Source of the DNA: Labia minor
Lineage: Eukaryota; Arthropoda; Insecta; Dermaptera; Spongiphoridae
NCBI GenBank assembly: GCA_963082975.1
Contig: OY720345.1
Span: 76,167,034 to 76,231,033, forward strand
Length of the DNA: 64,000 nucleotides
Direction of reading: 5' to 3'
Part shown: positions 35,084-46,526 of the stretch, one piece after another
Position numbering within the stretch: position 1 is the stretch's first letter
Layout of the letters: each line of letters begins with the position of its first letter
The notes under the pieces: generated by a model
What the model was told of the DNA's origin: nothing
Database searches by the model: none
What the model saw: the letters and a program-made list of their open reading frames with translations, nothing else
Made by a program: the position numbers and the translations under genes

Positions 35084-35224
35084 CGGGGGAACGACGTTCC
35101 CTTACCTTTTTTCAGAACGGGAACGCGTTCCAGTACTTTTTTATATCCCGACAACTCCCACTTAAATCTACTGTAAGAATTTCTTTTTTTTGTGTTCGTT
35201 AATATTTAATATAGTATAGTAAGA
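35084..35224 (-). mobile_element. Family E hAT MITE, right part of a split copy
   Basis: This is the reverse complement of about 11755-11895, starting GCGGGGGAACGACGTTCCC and ending AGTAAGAA. It continues at 37381 after an intervening block of family B and other sequence. The outermost terminus is missing on this side. Confidence 0.8.
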
Positions 35225-35483
35225 AGTACCGGGACCCCGAGCCTCGGCTCGGTACTCAAGTTAAAAAAAATGATTCATTATTATTGGGTTTGGCTGGTAA
35301 TATTAATACCTGGGATACCGAGCTGTCGCTCGACCCTTTAAAAAATATTAATATATAATTCTTTAATTATTTATTACAATTATTAAATGTTGCATCATTG
35401 CATCAATCTGATTAAAATGAATTGAACTGGGGACCTCAATAATACAAACAAACAATTTTAGCTAGCATAATAAGATTAATCCA
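35225..35483 (-). mobile_element. Family B element, short form
   Basis: It starts with the GC-rich terminal hairpin (TACCGGGACCCCGAGCC then TCGGCTCGGTA) and ends with CAATTTTAGCTAGCATAATA followed by AGAT. About 400 bases of the interior are missing relative to the copy at 36707. Confidence 0.82.
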
Positions 35484-36003
35484 AGTAATATCGTCTATTT
35501 CTATTCGACACTATTTTCAGTTATGAAATGAACAGTCAGTAGAGAGTAAAAAAATTGTAATTGAACACCGCCGTTTTTTAAAATAATTAAATTATTTTAT
35601 AGATTATAAAATAAAAATTATTGTATTAACATTAAAAATATTGAAATAAAAAATAATAGTTTGATTTAATAAACTAAAATATTATAAACATTTTTAATGG
35701 GAATTTCTCAGGGAGGTAGGGAGCCCAATTCATTTAACCAACCATGTTACATAAGGCAAAATAATGTCTTAACACTCCCTTTTTTAAAATTTAAAATAGA
35801 GGGAGAGAAAGAGTTTTAATTATATTCGAATAGTCGATATATTCTATATATCAGTATTTTTTTTCTGAATTTAATACCAAGTTGATTTTCAAAATTTTCT
35901 ATTCTTTATGCATATGATTGATTACATGTGTTAAAATTTAAACAAATTCAAATATTCTAATTTTTAAATTTATATATAATTTAATATTATTTTTTCGAGA
36001 CTA

Positions 36004-36117
36004 ATGGCAAATACCGGTGGCCCTAATCAGAGCAAGAGAAGACTCCTTAAGGTAGCGGCCCAGTCGATGATGTTATATGGATCGGAGATTTGGGCTTTAC
36101 AACAATATTTTAAGTGA
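36004..36117 (+). pseudogene. LINE reverse transcriptase fragment (R1/I-like)
   Basis: A short open frame reads SKRRLLKVAAQSMMLYGSEI followed by W, the conserved C-terminal part of reverse transcriptases of R1/I-type non-LTR elements. It is much GC-richer than its flanks and is truncated on both sides. Confidence 0.7.
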
Positions 36118-36194
36118 AAAAATGATTTCTTGGTTATATAAAAATTAAAATATTATTCGTTATATCTTTATTATACAGAAAAGTAGGCGTGTTA

Positions 36195-36315
36195 AAATAA
36201 AATATATACTTGGGACACCGAACTATCACTCGACCCTTTAACCAATTTATACAATTTATTTTTATATACTTTAAAAATTTTACAATTTTTTAATTATTTA
36301 TTATAATTGTTAAAT
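36195..36315 (-). mobile_element. Family B fragment
   Basis: It carries CTTGGGACACCGAACTATCA and ACTCGACCCTTTAACC, matching the region next to the terminal hairpin of family B; the hairpin itself is missing. Confidence 0.65.
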
Positions 36316-36706
36316 GGGATTTCTAAAAATGACCCATTCAAAATTTGTTTCCTAAAATGTTTCAAATTAATTATATCAGTGTGTCTGTTTCTCGATTTTT
36401 TAAATTTTGATTTTGGATTCGATTAGAGTTTAAAATGTGTAAATGTAAAGTGTGGTCTTGGTTTTTTAAAATTCATTTGGGAACATGGTCAAATCGGTGG
36501 TCAAAGTTGAAAATTCCCCCATATATTATAACTACTGTAATTAGTATTATTATAATCTAAAATTATAAAGAAAAAATACTTAGATATTATTGTAGACATT
36601 TTCATTCTGTAAATTAAATAATTTTATTTCATTTAAATAAATATCTATTTTTAAATATTTTTTTCTCTATACATTATTTATTTAATTCTCACAATATATT
36701 AAGATC

Positions 36707-37380
36707 ATACCGGGACCCTGAGCCTCGGCTCGGTAATTAAGTTAAAAAAAATTAATTCATTATTATTGGGTTTGGCTGGTAATATTAATACTTGAGACAC
36801 CGAGCTGATATACAATTTTTTAATTGATTTATTACAATTATTATCATTGCATCAATCTGATTAAAATGAATGGAACTGGGGTCCTCAATAATACATAAAT
36901 ATGTATTATTAGGTATGTTTCTAAGTGCATGAATATTTTTTTTATTGGAAGAATGATATATATTTATCGTAATTTATAATTATAAAATATTATTAAAATA
37001 TATATTTTTAATTTTATTTCGAAATTAAATAATAAATTTTAAAATATTTTAAATATAAAAAAAATATTAATACAATATCCTTTAAAAAAAGGCGGGAGTA
37101 AAATTTCAAAATGGATGCCATTTTTGACGTCACCCATATATAATTTTTAATTAAGAAATAAATAATGAAGCTGTATGTTTCAAGAGATATGATCAATAAA
37201 ACTTAATTTTTCTTTATAAATACTATATTTAGTGTGAATTTGAAAAAAAATCGTTAGAGCGGTTTTTGAGAACCAATGGCTATATATATATAGAAATATA
37301 GATATATATATAGATATAAGATAAGATATATAGATATATACAATTTTAGCTCCCTCTAGCATAATAAGATAAGATAAGAA
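36707..37380 (-). mobile_element. Family B element, long form
   Basis: It runs from the hairpin (TACCGGGACCCTGAGCC then TCGGCTCGGTA) to CATAATAAGATAAGATAAG. It contains the conserved interior (GGCGGGAGTAAAATTTC, TGACGTCACCC, AAATCGTTAGAGCGG) and is the best guide to the family's full length of about 670 bases. Confidence 0.85.
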
Positions 37381-37481
37381 AAAATAAAAACTTAAATGGA
37401 AAAAAATAGTTTGCTGAAAATAGGTCTTTTTTTGCTCCCATTATGCGTTCCTTTACTGCTTATTTTACCAATAAATCACTG
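37381..37481 (-). mobile_element. Family E hAT MITE, left part of a split copy
   Basis: This is the reverse complement of about 11649-11750, ending at the hAT terminus ATCACTG. Joined to 35084-35224 it would restore the intact family E order, so family B material inserted into it. Confidence 0.82.
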
Positions 37482-37599
37482 CATACTACCGAAATTATAT
37501 ATATTAGATATATGTATATGTATATATATTTATGTCAATATATATATATATGGTACATATGTGTTTAAGATACAACTTCGAAGAAATTATCTAGTAGAG

Positions 37600-38110
37600 G
37601 AAGAGAGATAGAAGCGGAATACATTTCTTCTTAACTATATAATAGCATATCACTAATATCTTTTTTAAAGCTTGAACACCTTTGTGTTCTTTTTGGAGAG
37701 GGTGGCACCTGATGATAGCTGTAGGGCTTCGGCTGTCTTCTCTTTTGTCAATTAGCATTTTTTTTTTTTCTGGCTTTGATGGCGGTTTCGATGTTGTTAA
37801 AAAGCGAGCGATCGCCTTCGGCACCCCATCATTGGCCACTTTACACGTATGGGGGTGGAATCCACGCGTGGGGAGAATTAAATATCATTAAAATCCCATA
37901 AGTCTCTCAGTGGAGAAGCACGCGTCACAATTTTCATATCGTTAACTTGAAAGCTTCAGGCAAAAATTAATTAGCGCTCTGGAAACTCAGCACGTTTTAA
38001 ATTGAATTACACTTCACTATTCGTAGATGAGTTGTCACATTTGAAACAAGGGAGGCGTAGATGAATTTAATTATAGAGAGCTGATTTTTCAACTCCAAAT
38101 TGCAGACAGA
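37600..38110. other. GC-richer unique island, candidate conserved non-coding element
   Basis: At about 500 bases this is the longest balanced-composition segment outside exons and transposons. Frames on both strands are short and lack domains. It includes GGCTTTGATGGCGGTTTCGA and several CACGCG/ACGCGT-like sites. A regulatory element or decayed gene is possible. Confidence 0.3.
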
Positions 38111-38519
38111 TGCTGTCTCTTAGAATTTCTTTTTTTTCTCTCTCTCTCTCACTTATGTTAAAGTTTAAAAAATAAACTTAATGAAATTTATCAAAAATGG
38201 TTTTAGATAATAATTTTTAATTTAAGGATAATGTCATGTTTATTTATTTATAAAATTTATCATCTCATCTTTTCTTATCATTTATTAAAATTTATAAAAA
38301 ATTTTAGGTGAGTAGAACTTTTAACATTTTAGTGGACTCTATAATTTTAACCTCAAAACATTTAAACTTTCTATGATGTTTTTGTTCTATTCACTTGCAA
38401 AGATGTAGGTATGTACCCATTTTTTTCTATTTTTCGAAAGCCTGATGATTTCAATGTTTTGTAGCCAATAAATTTGGTGATACAGTTATAAATAAATATA
38501 AATAATAAATAATAGTTAA

Positions 38520-38724
38520 AAAAAAAAAAGATGGCGCGAAATGGACAATTTCGAAAAGAAAAAAAAAATGGTTGTTGAAGGGGGTTTTCGGAAAAAAGAA
38601 AAATATTTAGAGAAGGAGAAGGTTGTAGAACGCGGGCTTGGTTTTGTTTGTATTTTGAGATCGATTGAGTTTTGATTTTTTTTTGTTTTGTTCGCCCCTA
38701 TGAACTAGGCTATATTTTTGTTGA
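38520..38724. other. GC-richer flank of family C copy 2, possible LTR-like sequence
   Basis: It begins near AAGATGGCGCGAAATGGAC. The sequence continues after the family C insertion to an AATAAA near 39470. The combined segment could be a solo LTR or short transcription unit; support is weak. Confidence 0.2.
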
Positions 38725-39334
38725 TTTTTACCGACCGACGATAGTAAGGGAGGTATTGTTTTCACACCAAATTTCACATGTGGAGATTTTTACATATCTC
38801 CACGAATCATGCATTTTCTAAACAGAAAAAAGTATTTTTAGCATGATGTCTGTCCGTCCGTCTGTCCGTCCGTCCGTATAGAACGCCTGAACGGCTCAAC
38901 CGATTTTGATGAAATTTGGTATATTTACTTAATGCATCAGTGGGATGAATTGATCAACTTTTGGTGCAATTCCGGAAACCGGAAGTGGTAGTATTAGCGA
39001 TCGACGATAGGAAAGAAAGGGTTATTTTCACACCAAAGGAGATTTTTTTATATATCACCACGAATCATGCACTTTGTATTGGTTTTATCCTCGAGAAAAA
39101 TCATATTTATTAGTTTTTTCTTGATTTAAAATTATATGACGTCATCCAGCCATGCATGACGTCACAGCCTGGTCTTGCATATATATTATAAATAAAATAA
39201 AATTAAAAATGTTTATATTTATTATTTATGTATCCATATCTGTTTTTTATTACATTAATAGATATATGAAAATTATTTGAAATTGTTTCTGTAGCTGGAA
39301 ATTAATTTATCGGTTCGGACCTGGCCACAGGTCA
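38725..39334 (+). mobile_element. Family C (HINE-like) element, copy 2
   Basis: The 5' end is TTTTTACCGACCGACGATAG. The GTCC minisatellite lies at 38848-38877, and two TGACGTCA palindromes near 39139 and 39161. The 3' end has CGGTTCGGACC and the hairpin GACCTGGCCACAGGTC. The degenerate third copy still reads TCGGTCGGT here, which is the inverted match of ACCGACCGA at the 5' end. Confidence 0.85.
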
Positions 39335-39960
39335 ACTTATTGTTGTATATATTTCATCGAGTGGAAGTTTTTTGGACTGTGGTTTCCTAAGCATTGGAGT
39401 GACTGCCTTGACAAATTCTGTAGAGGTATTGTAAATATTCAATTTGTATATATGTGTATAAATGTTAAATAAAGACTATGTACTATAATTAATTATAAAG
39501 AATTTTTATTTCCTCTTCTCTTATATAATACATAAATTAATTTATTTATCTTAATAAATCCCTCTTTAATAAATTAATTAGAGACAGACAGAGTTTGTGC
39601 ACAGGGTGTAAATAATACTATATAATCAACCCCGTACAGACTACAGAAATAATATAAAAAAAAATTGTTAAAATCAATTCTTACTTAAAACTACTAAAAC
39701 TATTAATTAAAGTATTAAAAATCATTAATAACGTGATACAATCTCAAAGCATGAAGTTTCTTAGCCGACTACTAACTACAGTCATATTATTGCAATCATA
39801 CCATTCATTCTAAATATCTTATATTTATAAGAGAAATTTATTTCCCACCTATAAAACAAAAATTAATTAATTTGAAATTTAATTTAATTATTGAATTGAC
39901 ATTTGAAAAGCTTTATTAATATCAATTGTATATATCTATATATTTAATACGATAGTGTCC
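39335..39960. other. AT-rich sequence with an isolated polyadenylation signal
   Basis: A more balanced segment (39350-39440) ends with AATAAA near 39470. No frame supports a gene. Confidence 0.35.
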
Positions 39961-40438
39961 GTCTGTACGCAAAAAACTCCAGAGCCTAAACTACAAGGAG
40001 TAAGGTAACCAAATTTTTCTGAGGTGAAGTGTACCTCAAATGATGAAAAATAAAAAAGAAATTAGAATCTTAGGTAACTCCTGAGCTAAGCTGCGGGTGT
40101 TCCATTTTCCAGAAATATATATAAAGGAGAGAGTTTGTATGTATGAAATTTGTTTACTTTTTTGTTGTCATAGAAACAGATATATATATAATTAGAACCT
40201 CTCTCTCTCCCTCTATTTAAAATTTTAAAAAATGGAGTGTTCTAGACAAATTAAGAAATTTAAATGCCTTATGCAACATTGATAGGTAAATGAATTGAAC
40301 TGGAAGAGGAGACATGTGATTAGAGAAATTGGGGAAAAATCAACCGAAATGTAATTAAACCAAAAAATTCAAGAATTATGATACGGATACGACTTACATA
40401 CAATTAACATACAAAATGTAGAATTTGAAAAAGTATAA

Positions 40439-41150
40439 ATATTTAAATACTTAAGATCTCTAATCACGAAGGATAATAATATTCGAGAAGAATTTAAATC
40501 GACGTTGTAATTGAGTAACCAAAATTAAAATATATAAAACAATTATTTTTCATGTTGATCGATGACTAGGGTGACCATATTTCGAAAACACCAAACCGGG
40601 ACAAACGGTATTTTTTAGAACTAAATTGAAAAAACTTTGAAAAAAAAATTACGACATGTCCTAAATATTGAAAAAACGGGACAGTAGTGTGTCCCGAAGA
40701 CATTTTTGGGACAGAGCACCTAAAGACGGGACGTTTGGTCACCCTATCGATGACTCTGGGAGACGAGAGTAGATTTGGAGTATTTGTGAGATTAATATTG
40801 TTCGCAGCATTTATAGGCCAAAAGAAGATGAGGTCACAGGGGGATGGCGGAGATGGCATAACGAGAAATAATGTCCAGATATAGTTAAGGTTATAAAATC
40901 AAGAAGGCTGGGATGGGAAGGGGACCTGGTTGGAATTGGAGAAACTAGAAATTGGGAGAAACCGATTGAGAAACACCCGGTGGAAGACCAAGGACCAAGG
41001 TGGGTGGACAATAAAGGAAGGAACATGGGAGAGATGGGACAGGGTAGGATTTGATTGTAGCTCAGGATAGGGACGCTTAGAGAAATGTGGATGCTGCGGC
41101 TAAGAACTTTCGAAAACTGTAGAGACACAGAGTTAGATAAATACAATAAT
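40439..41150 (+). pseudogene. LINE reverse transcriptase C-terminal relic
   Basis: FKYLRSLITKDNNIREEFK (frame from 40439) is the conserved late reverse-transcriptase segment of RTE/Jockey-type LINEs. After the hAT insertion, MTLGDESRFGVFVR continues it. KSRRLGWEGDL and RPRTF/LRLRTFE-like pieces follow in shifted frames. Several stops and frameshifts make it dead. It is related to 20379-20618. Confidence 0.78.
40567..40746. mobile_element. hAT MITE with perfect 8-bp target duplication
   Basis: The 180-base element begins TAGGGTGACCA and ends TGGTCACCCTA, an 11-bp perfect inverted repeat. It is flanked by TCGATGAC at 40559-40566 and 40747-40754. Removing it restores the LINE sequence. The terminus and the duplication length are those of hAT transposons. 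Confidence 0.93.
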
Positions 41151-41283
41151 AATATATAATAATTATACTGATTAAATTAAAATATATATTACAAGAAAAC
41201 AAATACATGTCTTATTTACTTATACTTATTGAAACAAAATGGATGAAAACCTTTTACATACAGACTTTCAACCAAATACTATG

Positions 41284-41360
41284 TATCACTCGGGGGTACA
41301 GGGGGCGGAGCCCCCGTCTAGGTGTGAAGAGCGCCGAAGGCGCTCGGAGCAGCTAGTTAT
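41284..41360 (+). mobile_element. Helitron 3' terminus
   Basis: Two perfect hairpins occur in a row, GGGGGCGGAGCCCCC and GAGCGCCGAAGGCGCTC. Seven bases later comes CTAG followed by T. A hairpin about ten bases before CTRR with a T outside is the canonical Helitron 3' end. Confidence 0.75.
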
Positions 41361-41439
41361 ATATTATATATCATTTTTACAAAAAATAAATATCTAGTAT
41401 TAATTTAAAATTAATTACAATTTTATTTTATTTATTTAT

Positions 41440-41860
41440 TTATTATTATTACATTGGCTCGGTCAGTGGCCATACAATGGAGGCATTGCCTCAAAGGCTA
41501 AAATACATTAATATAACTAAAAATTTTATTAAAATAATGAAGAGTGTATAAAGCTGAAAAAACTGGGGAAGTTTAATTCACCCCCCCCCCCCCCATCCTT
41601 ACCCAACATTATAAAATTAAAGACAGAATGTGAAAAAGGAAAAAGGGTGAAATAATTTGGTGACAAGATTGTCTGAGAAGCAATACTTTGATAAAATTGT
41701 AGAAGGAGATGGTGGAGTGGCAAGGAGTGTGCCTTACCCCTGGACCACGCCTTCTTCTCACGGCTCGTGCTGACCCCAGAGAGCGCCCTACGAGGGGAAT
41801 GAGGTGAAGACGGAGGAACTTATCCACTAGAAGGTTTAAGGATATCCACCATCATCATAG
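41440..41860. other. GC-richer patches of unknown nature
   Basis: One patch (41455-41510) reads GGCTCGGTCAGTGGCCATAC and another (41710-41830) is GC-rich. Minus-strand frames of 64-72 codons cover them without domains. These look like old transposon pieces. Confidence 0.25.
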
Positions 41861-42389
41861 AAGATGCCAATTTAATAATTCAGAAAATTTTTAATTAATT
41901 ATTCACTTGGCATTTTCCTTCCAAGGAAAGTAAAATTGATATTCAATTAAGATACAAGATCTTTTTTCTGACTCATCTACAATTATTATCTCTTTACATA
42001 AGACAATCAATAAAACGATTTTTCTATCAAGAATACTAATTTATTCTAGTTTTTTTTTTTTTTTTTTTTTTTTGACATTCAAAATAAATATAAATTACAT
42101 ACATTCATCTCATTACTAATAATTTTACCTTTAAAATATTTTGTTAAATATAAATTATATGATCAAATTGTCATAGGTTTATTTCATTTTATTTTTACAT
42201 TTTTTTTTTACGAATATAAGTTTAATAAAATTAATAATTTTATATAATCTATAATTAAGTTAATATCAATTTTGATAAAATAATAGTAATTATTATTTCA
42301 AGAATTAGGCCCTTTTGAATTTACATCTTAAGCCTTCACTTTTTAACAGGAATAAAAAGAACAGTAACATGAATATATATATTTAATAA
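41861..42389. other. AT-rich sequence with a poly-T tract
   Basis: A T homopolymer lies near 42050-42073. Nothing else is visible. Confidence 0.5.
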
Positions 42390-42640
42390 TGATAACCTCG
42401 GTACTTGGCCCGTTCCTTTGACATCTCCCGAACTCTGATTACGGAGATGCAGGTCGCGTGGGATCTGCAGACGTGGCCAGCGGAGTCAGTTTAATGACAG
42501 GCTACATCCGAATGACCCTTGACCCTCCATGTAGCCCTTTGCTACAGGCCAGTTGAGGAACAAGAGCTCAAAATCGCGGAGTGCTAACAGGTCGAAGTGA
42601 GGGCTTTACACCCAGGAATTTGAGAATTCCTCTTAGGGTC
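42390..42640. other. GC-richer unique island
   Basis: This segment of balanced composition contains short direct and inverted repeats (GGATCTGCAGACGTGGCC, GAATTTGAGAATTCC) and no credible frame. Its identity is unknown. Confidence 0.25.
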
Positions 42641-42889
42641 AATTTTCAGGGATGGAAGTGGGGGATAAGAATCTTTTGTTATTTAAAAATTGGTAAAAAA
42701 ACAAAAATGCAAAACTCTTTCATATAGCATTAATTTTATTAAATCCATTTTAGTTTGCAATCAACAAGGCATCTTATTATAATTTTTAAGTCTAGTAAAA
42801 ATTTTAATCTAAAAATTTCAATATCCTAATTTTATTAAGTTATTTAAAAAATCAATATAAAATTCATATATATGTTTTTTTTTTGTTAG

Positions 42890-43205
42890 AAGTGTATAGC
42901 TTGAACAGCTCAACGGATTTTGATAAAATTGGATATATTTACTTAATGCATCAGCAGCATGAATTTAACAACTTTTAGTGTATATCCGGAAAGAATTAAT
43001 TTTATATTCATTGTCCCAAAATATTTCACTTAAAATATAGTAGTAATTAATAATCGTGTAATTAAACTAAATATAAAAACCAAGATAATATAATTTAGTC
43101 ATTTTAATTAATGTTTTAAAAATACTTTTTTTTTGATATATATATATAATGTTGTTTGGAAATTAATTTATATCAAATTGTCGGTCGGTTCTGTGTCTGG
43201 CCACA
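42890..43205 (+). mobile_element. Family C element, degenerate copy 3
   Basis: It keeps GCTCAACGGATTTTGATAAA, ACTTAATGCATCAGCA and, at its 3' end, GTCGGTCGGTTCTG followed by the decayed hairpin TGGCCACAGCAC. The 5' end and the minisatellite are lost. Confidence 0.7.
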
Positions 43206-43221
43206 GCACATATTTCTATTT

Positions 43222-43376
43222 CTATATATAATCCGAACTAAAAAAAACCAGAAAATTAGTGGATCCCTCTGATGGTCAAATTAATAAAACATGGTAATAA
43301 ATAGAATATCAATGGATCTATATGCACATTTTTATAATTTTTATCTCGTAAACCAGAAGTGAACCGTAAAAATTGC
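43222..43376 (-). mobile_element. Family D element, half copy
   Basis: It matches the reverse complement of about 26259-26400, including CAGAAAATTAGTGGATCCCT and TTTTTATCTCGTAAACCAGA. The CTCF-like site is mutated here. Confidence 0.7.
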
Positions 43377-45815
43377 ATAAGAAAAGTTTATTTAGAATTA
43401 AAAAAGAAACCCACTGGTAAAGTTTAATCCAAGTCCATGACTGGATTACCATTCAATATAATTACCGAAAATTATTTCAAAAAAATAAATAAAAAAGATA
43501 ATTTATTCAAGATTGTGGATTATTGTGGAAAAATAATGATGAGTAGAATTGATAACCCTCTCTATTTATAAATAAGAAATAATTGCAATATTCTCCAAAG
43601 TTTTTTTAAAGAAATTAATAATATGATCTTCTTTTATGACAAATTGCAAAAAATTATATAATCAGGAAATAACCCACATAATAAATTAATTGTTTCACAT
43701 GTTATATGGTATGTGAAATCTTTATGTCATTCACACATTCTTTATCATAAAATTTAGGTAAAAAAAATTTAATTTTTATGTCACGATCTCAATTACCAAA
43801 AACTTATTGTGTGACTAAAATTTGAACCTAGCAGTGACAATTTGCTATTCCATTATCTGTATATTTTATGTTTCAATATAAAATTTACATTTAGCTAAGC
43901 TAAATTATTTCCTTCAGTAAATTTTGGAATAATAAGATTAAATTAAATGCAAAAATATAAGCCAACAAAACATATCAAAACCTTTCAACTTAATATAATA
44001 TATAATATTGAATATTTTTGATAGCCTGGATATTTGAAAATTTGAAAAGATACATGTAAAAATTAAGTAAAAAAAATATATATAATAAATAAATTAAAAA
44101 TAAAATTATAAATTATGAAAATACATAATATATACTAAAAAATTATGGCTATAATCATGAAACTATAAGTATATTTAATTTTTTTCCCCCATAAATGAAT
44201 TGTTTTTTTTATCTATACATATCCTGTTTTTATTATAATTATTATTCATTTTTATTTTTTGAAATAAAGTATAATACCATTAAATATCAACTGAAATTTA
44301 TAAACACTTAAATTTCCAAACGAGTACTAATAAAATTAATTATTAAAATGATTCTTTTAATATTCATTGCTTGTTTTGTGAGAAGATGACCATATGAAAT
44401 TCGTTATATAATATAACTTTATTAAAAATGTATATAAACTTGAATATTTGCAATAAAATAGATGTATTTTTAGAAATTAATTGATAATTCAAGAAGTAAT
44501 AATTTTTATTTAAATTAAAAACAAAATAAATAAAATGTATTCTTTGATGGTTTATTTTAGGGTGGAAGTATCCATATTTGTATGCTATTAAATTATATTA
44601 ACATAAACGATCATTAAATATGAATTATTATATTTCTGTGTCTTTTTTTTTAATTTCTATACCACGATACGAAATAAGAAACTCGTTTTCAAATTAAAAA
44701 AAGAAAGAAAAAAATGAAATTTTATTATTAATTTTTTTATTTTTTTTTTTAAGAAAATATTTTTATTAGATAACTATGTTGGAAGTTTGTTATTATTTTT
44801 TCGATGCTTGACCACTAATCATAAAAAGAAATCTATGATAACTATCTGTATAAAGTTAAAAAAAAAAAAAATGTTAAGCTTGTTGTTGGTGTTGCTGGGT
44901 GGTTTATGTTTATGTTTTCTCGAAGTGGTAGGTGGTCCTTGAAATCAACGACTCGACCCCAAAATATACGGTTATTGGGGCCTCGTTCATGGTCTTCGTT
45001 GTTCCTGTATTTAAAAAATTCTCCAGTTAATATTTAAGACTATTCTTTTTTTTTTTTTTTTATTCAAAGACATCATCGTTGTTCTCATTATGAATGTTAT
45101 TCTTCAAAATGTTTCATGTTTCAGCATTTGAATGTTGAACTACACCATTCATTCAATCGTTAGATTTGATTAATGAATAAAATATTTTTGATTTAATACA
45201 AGATATATCAATTTGTTATGCAGGACAAAAATATATTCCCACGGATAAAACTTAATTTAATAGGACTAGCAACATTTTTAAAAGATAAAATTTACAATTA
45301 TTTTATAGTCATGATTTAACATAATATTATTTAATAAATTCTTGTTTGAAAGGGATAAGAAAATTTAATGATAAATAATTTTATTAAATTTAACAAAATA
45401 CTAAATTATCAATTTACTTATCAAAAGATAAATATGGAGCTTACACTTTAAGTAAATAACCATAAAAATTCATAAAAAATATTTGAATTTAATTTTATTT
45501 TATTTTATTAAAAAAAAATCTGAATTTTGAATCTAAAATTATCTTAAATATGTAAAATATTTAGGATCTTATTAAATTGATATATAGTATACATATATTT
45601 CACTTTCTACAACCTCTTATGGTAAAATAGAAAACATAAAGAAAAGATTAATTCGTTCAATTTACAAACAAAGAATAATTTAAAATATAGGGTATAGTTC
45701 GTTAGGTAAGTATTTTATGTTATTAAACAAAATTTAACGTAAGTAAAACATCAATAATATTTTTGATTTCATTCAAATTGTATAAAATATTATTTATATG
45801 AATAGAAGATAGACT
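43377..45815. other. Gene-free AT-rich stretch
   Basis: The only departure is a balanced patch at 44880-45010, without a frame. No RNA gene or recurring repeat is visible. Confidence 0.5.
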
Positions 45816-45819
45816 AAAT

Positions 45820-46260
45820 GTGACGACAAAGAAAGAAAGAAGAAAGAAGTTCGATGTTTGGGTACCACACCAGCTAACCCCAAAAATCATCATGGATCGA
45901 ATATCCATCTACGAAGCCTTGATCAAACGGATGGTGACTGGTGACGAGAAATGGGTCACCTACGACAATATAGAGAGAAAAAGATCGTGGTCAAAGTGCG
46001 GGGAAACAGCTCAAACGGTGGCCAAACCAGCTCTAACGGCCAGGAAGGCCCTACTCTGTATTTGGTGGGACTGGAAGGGAATAATTCTTTATGAGCTGCT
46101 CCCATATGGACAAGTCCACCTTACTGTCCTGACCTGGCACCAAGCGACATCCATCTTTTTCTTTCATTACAAAATTTCTTTAGCGAAAAAAAATTAGGAT
46201 CAAGATGCTTTTATAGTTTTTTGCCAGTAAGAAACAAGACTTTTACAAATTGAAAAATTT
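45820..46260 (+). pseudogene. mariner transposase relic
   Basis: FDVWVPHQLT, MVTGDEKWVTYDN, RSWSKCGE, TARKALLCIWWDWKG and YELLPYGQ are hallmark mariner transposase motifs, including the first two catalytic aspartates (GDEKW, WDWKG). About ten residues are missing before MVTGDEKW. A larger deletion follows ELLPYGQ, and the third catalytic motif (PDLAPSD, 46127-46147) is present only in another frame. It cannot encode an active transposase. No terminal repeats are convincing. It belongs to a different mariner subfamily from the relic at 23.8 kb. Confidence 0.9.
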
Positions 46261-46526
46261 AGTATTTATTATATAAATAGATGCGTGTATTGATGTTTAG
46301 AATTTAAAAAAAATTATACTTTAAATTAATTTGTTCAACCATATTTTATTTCTTTCCAAATATGATTTGTGAGGCCAATGAAAGAAAATTTTTTTAAAAT
46401 TTATTATTATTATATTATTATTGAGTATAGATATATATTTGATAACAATATATATATTTACATTCGGAATTTGGAAAAATTAATTAATGAAAGTTCGCCT
46501 TATTAAAAAAAACTAATAAGGCATTT

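Larger units (their letters stand above)
40108..41360 (+). mobile_element. Possible non-autonomous Helitron enclosing other relics
   Basis: The 3' terminus (next entry) is convincing. The 5' boundary is a guess: TCCAGAAATATATATAAAGG at 40108 looks like a TC-type Helitron start but lacks a preceding A. If correct, the unit encloses the LINE and hAT relics below. Confidence 0.25.

Noticed and set aside
40566..41146. Minus-strand frames as genes
   Set aside because: They are antisense shadows of the LINE and hAT relics.
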